Source: Rathayibacter iranicus NCPPB 2253 = VKM Ac-1602 (GTDB lineage Bacteria; Actinomycetota; Actinomycetes; Actinomycetales; Microbacteriaceae). From it: a DNA stretch of 64,000 bases. The notes beneath the pieces are model-generated. The model saw only the letters and a list, made by a program, of their open reading frames with translations, searched no databases and was not told where the DNA came from. Positions 1 to 7,334 of the stretch are shown in pieces. Made by a program: the position numbers and the translations under genes. Where the stretch lies: assembly GCF_003149025.1 (NCBI RefSeq), contig NZ_QGDV01000016.1, positions 1 through 64,000 of the forward strand. The letters run 5' to 3'. The stretch's first letter is position 1. Every line of letters begins with the position of its first letter.

Positions 1-1
1 A

Positions 2-70
2 GCGCAGACGCCGGCGCTCCTGCTGCGGAAGAACATCCTCTCGCGCGTGCAGGACTGGACGGCCGCATGA
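2..70 (+). CDS. 3' end of an upstream gene (C-terminal fragment)
   Basis: An open frame enters from the left edge and ends at TGA 68-70, overlapping the ATG of the next gene in an ATGA arrangement. Only 22 residues are visible, ending RVQDWTAA, too few to identify the protein. The 4-base overlap suggests translational coupling with the nucleotidyltransferase gene that follows. In toxin-antitoxin pairs an antitoxin gene often sits in this place, but that is inference only. Confidence 0.45.
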   Translation, partial: AQTPALLLRKNILSRVQDWTAA

Positions 71-744
71 GCGCTGACGCTGGGCGTCTGCTCACTCGGG
101 ACGAGATCCTGTCGCTGCTCGAGGAGGTCGCGGACCGGCTCGACGCCCGAGGCGTCGGTGTCGATGCGTACATCATTGGCGGGCTCGCCATGGCGGTGCA
201 GCTCGACGCACGACGCGTCACGGCGGACGTCGATGGGCTGTTCCAACCATGGGAGGAAGTTCGGGCCGTCGCCGAAGACCTTGCCGCCGAGCGGGGTCTT
301 CCAGCGGACTGGCTGAACCGACGTGCGTGGTCGTTCATGGCTTTCGACGTCGATGGCGATCACGAGGCCACTGAGGTCCAGATCGGCAAGATGCGGGTCC
401 GAGTCGCATCTCCTCGCGTGCTCCTGGCGATGAAGATCGCCGCCGGGCGCCGTAAGGACACGGACGACATCACCGCTCTCATCCGGCACCTCGAGATCCA
501 CGACCCACAGCAGGTCGTCGACATCGCGTTCGACATCTTCGGCGACGAGTCCATGACCTTGACCGATTCCCGGGAGAGCATCTTCTGGCAGGCGTCGGAG
601 GCGATACGGCAAGCCTGGGATGCTCCGGTGACAGCGAGACCAGAAAGCACCTCCGGGCCCGCGCGCCGTCCTCTAGACAGCCCTGCCGCCACCGGGGGAC
701 AGTTCACGAGCCGGGATCATGGCGAACCCGAGACCAGCCTGTAG
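67..744 (+). CDS. nucleotidyltransferase-like protein (DUF6036/AbiEii type)
   Basis: The 225-residue product has the hallmark of a minimal nucleotidyltransferase near residues 37-56: IIGGLAMA followed by TADVD, i.e. the GG motif and the DxD metal-binding pair. A second conserved stretch (SPRVLLAMKIAAGRRKD, about residues 118-134) matches the region that follows in DUF6036/AbiEii-like proteins. Families of this type act as toxins or phage-abortive factors by transferring nucleotides to RNA or protein; the substrate here is unknown. The start overlaps the stop of the preceding gene, so the pair is probably cotranslated. The last 25 residues (GGQF...EPETSL) resemble the short signature found at the N-terminus of several neighbours, an unusual placement. 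Confidence 0.7.
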   Translation: MSADAGRLLTRDEILSLLEEVADRLDARGVGVDAYIIGGLAMAVQLDARRVTADVDGLFQPWEEVRAVAEDLAAERGLPADWLNRRAWSFMAFDVDGDHEATEVQIGKMRVRVASPRVLLAMKIAAGRRKDTDDITALIRHLEIHDPQQVVDIAFDIFGDESMTLTDSRESIFWQASEAIRQAWDAPVTARPESTSGPARRPLDSPAATGGQFTSRDHGEPETSL

Positions 745-807
745 GAGCGCGGCCCCGCCCGTCATCGCCTCGCCTGCTCCCCGCGCCCAAAGCGCTGAGA
801 CGAACGC

Positions 808-1235
808 ATGACGACCACCCCGAACACTCCGGCCATCGAGTACCGCGTCGGCCTCACCAACGGCGCCTTGGCCCGCGCGTGGGTTCCAGAGGGCAGCTCC
901 GAAGTCCCAGCTCGCTCGATCTTCGCAACCGCCCGGCACGCCTGTGCACGGTCGCAGCGGCGGCGGGTGACCGTCCCTATCGTCGACGTGGTGGATGCGA
1001 TCCAGAGCCTGAATGGGTGGGAAGCCCGTGTCCATCGAGGGCCGCTTCCGGTGGCGATGCTGCCGGGCGGCGGAGTGTTAGTGCTCGCCAGCCTGCGGCG
1101 CGTCCTCGACAACGTCCAGCACTCCGGTGAGACCTCGACGTCGTCCTCATTCGTTTCGACGAGTGGGAGGACGTTCCCGGCCCCACGGCAACGCTTCCGC
1201 TCATCGAAGACGTCGAGCTCGAGACTGCCGCCTGA
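808..1235 (+). pseudogene. hypothetical protein gene with a frameshift
   Basis: The frame opened by ATG 808 reads convincingly (VVDAIQSLNGWEA, LPGGGVLVLASLRRVLDNV) up to about 1127 and then turns into low-complexity serine/arginine. The frame beginning at 1131 instead gives DLDVVLIRFDEWEDV and ends sensibly at TGA 1233-1235. Loss of a single base near 1127-1131 explains both. Total length would be about 142 residues. I do not recognise the family. Either the gene is decaying, like its neighbours, or there is a sequencing error; the surrounding decay favours the first. Confidence 0.55.
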
Positions 1236-1253
1236 GCCGCGCGCATCGAGGGT

Positions 1254-1400
1254 ATGAGCATCGGCGATGAGCGGCGCCCGCGCGGCCACGCCTCCCGTCC
1301 CGGCCGTTTCTCCACGAAGCCGCAATCGGACCAAGAAGGCTCCCTCGCAGAGCAGTCGCGGCCTGCCCCAGACCGGTCCTTCGTCGTCGGGGCAGGATGA
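1254..1400 (+). pseudogene. remnant of an HPRxHA-tagged protein gene
   Basis: From ATG 1254 the frame encodes a 48-residue product that starts with the signature shared by several neighbours (RPRGHAS, GRFSTKPQSD) and stops at TGA 1398-1400. The DNA just upstream also matches the start region of the other tagged genes (CAT seven bases before ATG). The frame stays open after the stop for a further 150 bases to about 1550, with a plausible tail (TKIGDTVDVSRS). It is therefore read as a truncated or nonsense-interrupted gene rather than a true 48-residue protein. Confidence 0.5.
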
Positions 1401-1581
1401 GGAGGTGGAGCCCGCGGGAACGACGTTCCGGACCGAAACGACGACGTTCACCGACGGGTAAAGGGGCCTCTGGCACATCGACCCGTGTTCTCGAAGCGTG
1501 GGAGCCCGGTGACTGCGACGAAGATCGGCGACACGGTGGATGTCAGTCGATCATGAGCACGAGCGTGACGCCGCCACGTAC

Positions 1582-2112
1582 ATGACCGGCATGACCATCT
1601 TCAATCCGTCGCTGCATCCGCGCAACCACGCCTCCCACTCCGGCCGTTTCAGCGAGAAGCCGCAGTCCGCCCCTGAGACGTCCCTCACCACGTCGCCCGC
1701 GCGGCCTGTCCTGTCCGAGAGGGAGTACCGACTCGTTTGGTCCGATGGGACACCCGTTGGAGTCCCGGTCGATGCGCACGCCACCGTCGAGGAACGCCTC
1801 GAACAGCAGCGCACCCTCGACGCGTCCAGCACCGGCCGCACCCGCATGCAGCTGCGCGCCGTTTCCGTCCCCGAGGACGTCGATGTGGACGAACTCACAC
1901 TCAGCCTCTCGAGTGCGGAAACCCAGACCTACCGGAACGGGAAACCGTGGCTGTGGATGTCTGCCGGGTCCGGAGACGAGCCGGTCGACATGCTCAGGAA
2001 GTTGATCGCCCGCGACTCCCGCCCGAGCGACACCATCCGCGTCCAGGTGAAACGCACCGGCACCTGGGAGGACACGACCGCGACCACCCCGGGCGAGGTG
2101 AAGAACGCATGA
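1582..2112 (+). CDS. HPRxHA-tagged hypothetical protein
   Basis: The protein (176 residues from ATG 1582; ATG 1591 is an equally good start) begins with the shared signature: SLHPRNHAS, GRFSEKPQSA, PETSL. The rest is acidic and unrecognised, with stretches such as VPEDVDVDELTLSLSS and PVDMLRKLIARDSRPSDTIRVQVKR that look like a small folded domain. No Shine-Dalgarno is evident, but TACAT lies seven bases before ATG 1591, the same spacing as in the 3281 gene, compatible with a leaderless transcript. Its last bases overlap the start of the following remnant (ATGA at 2109). Function unknown. Confidence 0.6.
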   Translation: MTGMTIFNPSLHPRNHASHSGRFSEKPQSAPETSLTTSPARPVLSEREYRLVWSDGTPVGVPVDAHATVEERLEQQRTLDASSTGRTRMQLRAVSVPEDVDVDELTLSLSSAETQTYRNGKPWLWMSAGSGDEPVDMLRKLIARDSRPSDTIRVQVKRTGTWEDTTATTPGEVKNA

Positions 2113-2467
2113 CCGGATTCGACGAGTATCAGCACCCGCGGCCACCCGTCGAACCCGGGCGCCTTCGCAGAGTAAGGACAACACCAGCCCGGAGACGAAC
2201 CTCGCCGGTCCCACCCGTGCATTCGTCAGCGCCCCCAGGCCTGCCATCGCGCTCGCCAGGCGATCCAGACGGCCACCTACCAGGCTGGGTAGGGCGGAGC
2301 GATGCCGGGCGTGCTGAACGTGCTCGTAGACCGGTACTCAGGACGATCCCGACATGCTCGACCGGCTCGCTATGATCGACGCCGCGGACGTCGAGCACTG
2401 GTACAACATCCACGTCGGCCCGGCGCTGAAACAGATCGAGGACGACATCCGATGCCGATGCCGCTGA
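2109..2467 (+). pseudogene. multiply frameshifted HPR-tagged gene remnant
   Basis: ATG 2109 overlaps the stop of the previous gene. The signature is present but scattered over three frames: HPR in the first, GHPSNPGAFAE in a second and SKDNTSPETNLAG in a third, which shows at least two indels. Near the end the frame from 2330 to 2467 is again protein-like (DDPDMLDRLAMIDAADVEHW). This is a dead member of the same family as 1582 and 3281. Nothing can be said about its former role beyond that. Confidence 0.5.
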
Positions 2468-2498
2468 CGCTCGACGGGCGCCGCGCAGATGAGGAACC

Positions 2499-3254
2499 AT
2501 GACCGATGCCATCCTGGCGGCGCCGCCCGCTCCCTTCGGGCGTCCGTTGCTCGTGCTCGACCTCGACGTCGTCCTGAACCTTTTCGGGCCCTACACGGCC
2601 AGCACGACCGTCATCGTCTCGACCGACGGGCGCGAACTTCGCCGCCTGCACTTCACCCCGGCTGCCGCCCCGCTCCTTGACGCTCTGACCGTGGCCGGTC
2701 ACATCGACAATGTCCGCTCCCGTAAGCACTCCCGTCTTGGGCTGCGCAGCTCTGTTGCGGCGACGCCGGGGCTGAGCGCGGCAATCGCGGACGGGACCGT
2801 CGCGGCGACGACGGAGACGCTCGTGCGCACCGCCGACGGTCGGAAGTTCGTCATCACCTTCCGGGAGGACGTCGTTGACTCTCTGCACGCCCTGGTCGCA
2901 TCCGGCGCCGTTGAGTTCGGTTGGTTGACCACCTGGGGCCCGAACGTTCGGGCGGTCGTCGAGCAGGCCTTCAGCGGCCGTCTCGCAGGCGGGTACGTCC
3001 TCGCGAAGAAGCCCAAGAAACTCCGCGGCTACTGCAACCCCGACTGGAAACGTGACGCGCTCGAGAACCGCGTCGCCGAACTCGGTACCCGGTGGGTGTG
3101 GGCGGACGACGAGGAGGTCCCGCGCGCCCGCACTGACGGGTACCTCGACGACGACACCCTGGCCGGATTCCCTGGCCTGGCGTTCGGGACTGAAGAAAGC
3201 GCCGGACTGACGCCGGCGGACGTCGTCCGGGCGGCAGCGTTCCTGCCCGGTTGA
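2499..3254 (+). CDS. HAD-like domain protein
   Basis: The 251-residue product starts, after a short leader, with LLVLDLDVVLNLF; D21 and D23 fit the first motif of HAD-superfamily phosphatases (DxD). Later stretches FGWLTTW and TRWVWADDE fit the second and fourth motifs (W-rich, DD near residue 210). The best family match I can recall is the HAD domain seen in bacterial RNA-repair type multidomain proteins; as a single-domain protein its substrate is unknown. The start is ATG 2499, overlapping a short upstream frame in ATGA fashion. A second, truncated copy (residues ~78-165) lies at 36280-36591, on the other side of the biosynthetic cluster. Confidence 0.65.
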   Translation: MTDAILAAPPAPFGRPLLVLDLDVVLNLFGPYTASTTVIVSTDGRELRRLHFTPAAAPLLDALTVAGHIDNVRSRKHSRLGLRSSVAATPGLSAAIADGTVAATTETLVRTADGRKFVITFREDVVDSLHALVASGAVEFGWLTTWGPNVRAVVEQAFSGRLAGGYVLAKKPKKLRGYCNPDWKRDALENRVAELGTRWVWADDEEVPRARTDGYLDDDTLAGFPGLAFGTEESAGLTPADVVRAAAFLPG

Positions 3255-3280
3255 CGCGCACCGCCGCCTACATCCGCGGT

Positions 3281-4135
3281 ATGAGTTCCTTCTCCGAATC
3301 CGACCACCCCCGAGGCCACGCCACCAACGCCGGCCGGTTCGCTACCAAGCCGCAGTCAGACCCGGAGTCGAACCTGCTCGCCACCCTGCAGGCAGCACAG
3401 GCCGCTACCGGCAACGCTCACGAGCACGAGACGCGCGTCGCCGCCCGCGCGATCGCCGCGTCGATCCTGGCCGAGTACCCGACCGCCGACCACCTCCGGA
3501 TCACCCCGTTCCTGGAATCCGACGAAGGCTACTTCCCCGAAGACGTCTTCGACGCGGACGGGAAGGAACTCGGCGCAGCGCCGGACGAGGTTGCCGACAT
3601 GCTCTACTCGATCCCGCAGCGCGTTCCCACGCTCGACTACGACCCGGCGACGAAGTCTTACCCGGCGGATCCCGCGTACGGATGGCTCACCGCGGCTGCC
3701 AGGGAGTTCGACAGCGGACGCATCTCGCTCCGGCACGAGGCGATCGCACCGCCCATCACACCGGCGGAGCGCATCGCGGCTGCCAAGGAGCGCGTGAAGG
3801 CAGCGCAGCAGGCTGCATTCGCGGCGAGGGTTCAGGCAGGCCTCGCGACGCGAGAGATGGTGACGCTGATGTACCAGGCGGCATACCCAGGCGGCACGCA
3901 GGTCCTCCTCGCGCAAGCATGGGACGACGACGACGGGCCGCAGGTCCTTGCTGTCATCGGTGAGGATGGGGTCCTCGCCGACTTTACCCAGGACAAGGAC
4001 CTGCCTGGCGCCGACGTCCGTTACGACATGTCCGAGTACTCGGACCGGCTCGACGACGGCGACGCCTTCCGCCAGTACTTCACCGAGTTCGGCTACGGCG
4101 AGGAGCACAACGTGTTCGTGATCCCCCTCAGGTAG
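3281..4135 (+). CDS. HPRxHA-tagged hypothetical protein, intact copy
   Basis: From ATG 3281 the 284-residue product begins with SDHPRGHATNAGRF and QSDPESNL, the complete form of the shared signature. The body is acidic with a helical, alanine-rich middle (AERIAAAKERVKAAQQAAFA) and ends FGYGEEHNVFVIPLR. A TTG at 3251 overlapping the HAD gene could give 10 more residues, but the conserved start region argues for 3281. A homologous copy ruined by a nonsense codon, an internal deletion and frameshifts lies at 34054-34533, so this is the reference copy. Family and function are not recognised. Confidence 0.6.
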   Translation: MSSFSESDHPRGHATNAGRFATKPQSDPESNLLATLQAAQAATGNAHEHETRVAARAIAASILAEYPTADHLRITPFLESDEGYFPEDVFDADGKELGAAPDEVADMLYSIPQRVPTLDYDPATKSYPADPAYGWLTAAAREFDSGRISLRHEAIAPPITPAERIAAAKERVKAAQQAAFAARVQAGLATREMVTLMYQAAYPGGTQVLLAQAWDDDDGPQVLAVIGEDGVLADFTQDKDLPGADVRYDMSEYSDRLDDGDAFRQYFTEFGYGEEHNVFVIPLR

Positions 4136-4270
4136 GGGAGGAAGGTGATTTTTGGCGCAATCGAGATAGGAGGCGTCGCGCCCATGCCCTCTCGGGCCTG
4201 AGGTGCTCCATTCTTTCCCGACCACCGCGGAATTAGTAGGATTACCGCGTTGACTGAAAGGATTATCGGG

Positions 4271-4450
4271 ATGTCCAGTTCCCGTGGGAAGTACTCCCCG
4301 GAGTTCCGCGCCGAGGTCGTACGCGAAGTAATTGATAAGTCGCGACCTGTCGCCGATGTTGCCCGGGATCTCAGAATCGTCCTACAGACTCTCACGAATT
4401 GGGTGATAGCACATCGCCGCGCGGATAGCGAGAGCGAAGAAGAGTTGATG
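4271..4450 (+). pseudogene. truncated IS3-family transposase OrfA
   Basis: ATG 4271 opens a frame encoding SSRGKYSPEFRAEVVREV, then DVARDLRI and LTNWV, the helix-turn-helix that opens IS3/IS911 OrfA proteins. Homology ends at SEEEL (about 4446), where one would expect the leucine-zipper part; a MITE-like unit begins at 4451 instead. The frame drifts on to 4534 through the repeat, which is not part of the gene. OrfB is absent. This is a dead insertion sequence end. Confidence 0.7.
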
Positions 4451-4539
4451 GAGGCTTATGCAAAACGGAATCACGCGCTTAACGAAGGTGCCTTTGACCT
4501 GGGGTTTTGTGACGCTCAAGCGAGTTTTGCATAAGCCTC
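4451..4539. repeat. MITE-like palindromic unit A (89 bp)
   Basis: The unit starts GAGGCTTATGCAAAAC (4451-4466) and ends with its exact reverse complement at 4524-4539, a perfect 16-bp terminal inverted repeat. It is flanked on both sides by ATG, consistent with a 3-bp target duplication. It interrupts the IS3 orfA remnant and carries no gene. A related unit follows 10 bases later. The parent transposase is not in the window. Confidence 0.6.
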
Positions 4540-4549
4540 ATGGTACAAG

Positions 4550-4639
4550 GAGGCTTATGCAGAATTCCCTCGCACGCTCAGCGAACAAGCCTCTGACCGG
4601 GGCGTTTGTGAAGTCCTAGCCGAATTTTGCATAACCCTC
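4550..4639. repeat. MITE-like palindromic unit B (90 bp)
   Basis: A diverged relative of unit A with the same orientation and length: it starts GAGGCTTATGCAGAAT and ends ATTTTGCATAACCCTC, an imperfect inverted repeat, with clear internal similarity to unit A. AAG flanks it on both sides, again a 3-bp duplication. A third, weaker start (AGGCCTATCCAAAACGC near 4645) may be the beginning of another copy, cut by the ISAs1 remnant. Confidence 0.55.
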
Positions 4640-4664
4640 AAGAAGGCCTATCCAAAACGCTTGA

Positions 4665-5480
4665 CCGATGAGATGCTGATGCGCGTGGCATAACAGCGGG
4701 AATTCCAGTTCGGGCGGCGCTTGCAGGACCTTGATGGTGCGGCGCACCCGGATGCCGTGGTTGGTGTTGACCTCGGACGGGCCGGGCAGCTGCGCCCACG
4801 GTAGGTTCTTGCACACACGGTGCAGCCAGGGCTGGTTCTTCTTTCACCGTCAACAGGTAGTCTCCGCCGGCCGTGACGATGTGTGCTGCGGCATCGCGTT
4901 GGGTGTGCATCGCGTCCGCGGTGACGACAACACCCTCCAGGGTGAAGCGGTCCAGCAACTCGCGCAGCACCGGGATCTCCTTGCTTTCCGCGGGCGTCTG
5001 AACCTGCCCGAGCACCGTCTCTGAATCGTGATCCAGCGCGGCGACCAGGTGCGGCGCGGGCGAGGTGCGGGAGCGGGCACCGCGGACCGTTTTCCCATCG
5101 ACGGCGATCCCCCGTCGCCCACCGATGATGCCGGTGCGTAGCCACAAGTAGGCGCCGATCACCTGATCGAGGATGTCCGCATCAATGCGCCGGATCGCGC
5201 GACGGATCGTGGCCTCTGATGGGCGCCGTCCGGCCGTGACGCCCAAGCCAATGAGGATGTCCGTCGATGCGTCGGCCGCCCATTCGCCGATCGCCACGAA
5301 CGACCGCGACCCGGCCAGAACGGCCGCGATCCCGACCGCGAGGATCGCGTCCACCCGATACCGGATCCCGCGACGCCGACGCGGATCAGGGACCGTGGAG
5401 AGCAGATCCAGCAGACGCCGGGGTGTCAAGCCGACCGGTCCTGATTCGACGGGCGTGGGAAGCGTAAGCAGAGATGGCAT
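4665..5480 (-). pseudogene. frameshifted, truncated ISAs1-family transposase
   Basis: ATG 5480 (minus strand) opens a frame typical of ISAs1 transposases: TPRRLLDLLSTVPDPRRRRG, ILAVGIAAVLAG, SEATIRRAIRRID, RRGIAVDGKTVRGA and VVTADAMHTQRDAA, with the DGK and AD catalytic regions. After DYLLTVKEEPA (about 4840) the family sequence continues only in another frame (CKNLPWAQLPG, HGIRVRRTIKVL), so there is a frameshift. Homology stops near 4670, well short of the usual C-terminus, so the last ~90 residues including the final catalytic region are missing. Not functional. Confidence 0.8.
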
Positions 5481-5572
5481 GGGAGGTGTGGTGTCTCTCG
5501 CGGATGGTGAGCGTCAAAGAACTTCCATCCTCACCGCGAACACCACGCCTGCCCCGCTACCCCAGCACCGGC

Positions 5573-5676
5573 GCGTCACACCCGAAAATCCCTGGTCACG
5601 TCACCCACCAACGACTCTGACGGGGCTCGGTTCGCTAGCCTATCGCCTGCGTGTCACACCCAGAAACCCCCGGTCA
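5573..5676. repeat. imperfect direct repeat, probable ISAs1 end
   Basis: GTCACACCCGAAAATCCCTGG (from about 5575) recurs in altered form as GTCACACCCAGAAACCCCC from 5652. Each is followed by GTCA. Lying just outside the 5' end of the ISAs1 transposase remnant, one of them is probably the terminal inverted repeat of that element; no partner is seen on the other, truncated side. Confidence 0.35.
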
Positions 5677-5958
5677 GACCATATACGGACAACTTTGACC
5701 GGCCCCTGGCTACACACCCAACTGCGAAGAGCAACTTGGAGGACCGCGCGATGATGTAGGTTTACGTATCGTAGGACTTCTGCGGGTTCGGTCTCAAACT
5801 TGTTGGCATCGAGTGCATCGGCTGGATGTGCTGCTGATGATGTGGTGAATATTCGGCGAGCCGCGGATGGTCCTCTCGGACCTTGAAGCATGATAATCCC
5901 TTGTTGGCGGTAGCAGATTTTAGAAAAAATATTCCAAAGATACGGAGGCTAGAGTTCC
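5677..5958 (+). promoter_or_regulatory. leader region of the biosynthetic operon
   Basis: This 280-base stretch has no gene I can support. It is much richer in A+T than the host DNA, with an A-rich tract at about 5919-5935. A possible promoter is TTGGCG (5904-5909) and AAATAT (5927-5932), 17 bases apart; it is a weak match. GGAGG at 5944-5948 sits 10 bases before the ATG of the small ORF at 5959 and is the best ribosome-binding site in the area. As the genes downstream overlap almost continuously to 31914, the whole 26-kb operon probably starts here. Confidence 0.4.
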
Positions 5959-6096
5959 ATGCTGATTCGTTCTTTTGAACATGCTGCGCACCACCTGCAG
6001 GTCGTAGGGATCTCGACCTCTAATCTCCGGCGTAACAACTGGCGATCGTCAACTCTCATTCAAGCCGACCTGTCCGCGCCGCGGGGGTCGAAGTAA
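5959..6096 (+). CDS. 45-residue peptide, possible precursor or leader peptide
   Basis: The ORF begins at ATG 5959, 10 bases after a good Shine-Dalgarno (GGAGG, 5944-5948), and ends at TAA 6094-6096, whose last base is the A of the ATG of the first ATP-grasp gene. That one-base overlap implies translational coupling. The peptide (MLIRSFEHAAHHLQVV at the start, APRGSK at the end) is basic, has no cysteine and no signal peptide, and I know no homologue. Candidates: substrate peptide for the ATP-grasp ligases that follow, a regulatory leader, or just a coupling ORF. Its codon usage resembles that of the ATP-grasp genes. Confidence 0.5.
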   Translation: MLIRSFEHAAHHLQVVGISTSNLRRNNWRSSTLIQADLSAPRGSK

Positions 6097-7334
6097 TGGG
6101 GGAGCGTAAGCGGATTATCCTTGTGGGCAGCGGAGCTGCGGAGGCATACCGACGCTACTCGCTCGAAGCTATCGCCAAAGAATTCGACATTATCCTCCTT
6201 GAGGACACGCCAGTTACATGGCAGTGGCCATTCATTCTTGCTAATATCGTCACTGATTTTGCCCTAGCGGATGCGATCATCGCTGTGGACAAGCTTCGGG
6301 TTACCATGCCAATCGATGGTGTCCTGACATGGGATGAGCGCCGGGTGGAGCTCGTTGGCCAGCTTGCGAGATATCTTGGTCTACCGGGCACGAGTCCTGA
6401 GGTTATTGCAGTGTGCCGCGATAAATGGCAGAGCCGGATGGCGTTCGCCAAGTCGGGTACGCCGTCCGCGCAGTCGCGCCTTACGTCCTCACTTGGGGAG
6501 GCCGTCGCCGCTGCCGAGGTGTTCGGGTTCCCCGTCGTTGTGAAGCCCCGTTCGCTGGCTGGCAGCATTGGCGTCCGGCGCGTTGAAACTAAAGACGAAT
6601 TGGTCGAAGCGTGGGACATGGCCGACAAGGCAACAATGGCGTCCGTCCGTGAGAATACTTGTGGAGTCCTGGTGGAGGAGTTCCTCGAGGGTGAGGAATA
6701 CAGCGTCGAGTGTGTCACATTTCGCGGGAATACGACACCGATCGCTGTGACGATTAAACGAGTTGGGTTCCCGCCATATTTTGAGGAACTTGGGCATATC
6801 GTTTTCGCCCGTGATCTCGACCGAGAGTGGGGCAGTCGCCTCGCCGCTGTTGCGGTTGAAGCGATCCAGGCTGTCGGCATTACCGACGGAGTCTCGCATG
6901 TCGAGTTGAAGGCGGGAGAGGGCGGTCCCAAGATCATAGAGATCAATGCCCGCTTGGGGGGCGACCTCATCCCGCACCTCGTCAAGCTGGCGACAGGTGT
7001 CGACTTGTCGCTGGCTGCGGCCAACTGTGCAGTTGGTGAAGAGCCAAAGCTTGACCCTGTGTCTTCGGGGGCTGCAGGTGTCTACTTCTTTTACCCGCCC
7101 ACAGCGGGCGAATTCACCGGACACTCCGTTGAAGAATGGGTGGGGGAGGACTGGGTTGAAAGATGCGTGTGGCTCCAATCCTATGGGGCGCAGATGGCTC
7201 TTCCGCCGGAGATGTTCATGGCCAGGCTAGGTTTCGCCGTCGTGTTCGCGGACGATTCTCGAGGTGTCGCGCAGCGATTCGAAACGATTGAGGAAAAAAC
7301 TGTCATCACGATAGGTGGGGTGCGGACAGCGTGA
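6096..7334 (+). CDS. ATP-grasp ligase 1
   Basis: The 412-residue protein is a carboxylate-amine/thiol ligase of the ATP-grasp superfamily. It shows the glycine-rich nucleotide loop (FPVVVKPRSLAGSIGV, about residues 147-162), the adenine-binding stretch VEEFLEGEEYSVE (~192-204) and the metal-binding segment KIIEINARLGGDLIP (~277-291). Enzymes of this kind make acyl phosphates from ATP and join them to amines, as in dipeptide ligases and peptide-capping enzymes of natural-product clusters. First large gene of the operon; its ATG overlaps the stop of the 45-codon ORF and its end overlaps the next ATP-grasp gene by four bases. The substrate cannot be read from the sequence. Confidence 0.8.
   Translation: MGERKRIILVGSGAAEAYRRYSLEAIAKEFDIILLEDTPVTWQWPFILANIVTDFALADAIIAVDKLRVTMPIDGVLTWDERRVELVGQLARYLGLPGTSPEVIAVCRDKWQSRMAFAKSGTPSAQSRLTSSLGEAVAAAEVFGFPVVVKPRSLAGSIGVRRVETKDELVEAWDMADKATMASVRENTCGVLVEEFLEGEEYSVECVTFRGNTTPIAVTIKRVGFPPYFEELGHIVFARDLDREWGSRLAAVAVEAIQAVGITDGVSHVELKAGEGGPKIIEINARLGGDLIPHLVKLATGVDLSLAAANCAVGEEPKLDPVSSGAAGVYFFYPPTAGEFTGHSVEEWVGEDWVERCVWLQSYGAQMALPPEMFMARLGFAVVFADDSRGVAQRFETIEEKTVITIGGVRTA

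Noticed and set aside
4451-4639. Integron attC cassette array
   Set aside because: Length and palindromy would fit, but the conserved core sites (GTTRRRY and its partner) are absent and no integron integrase is present; 3-bp duplications favour MITEs.
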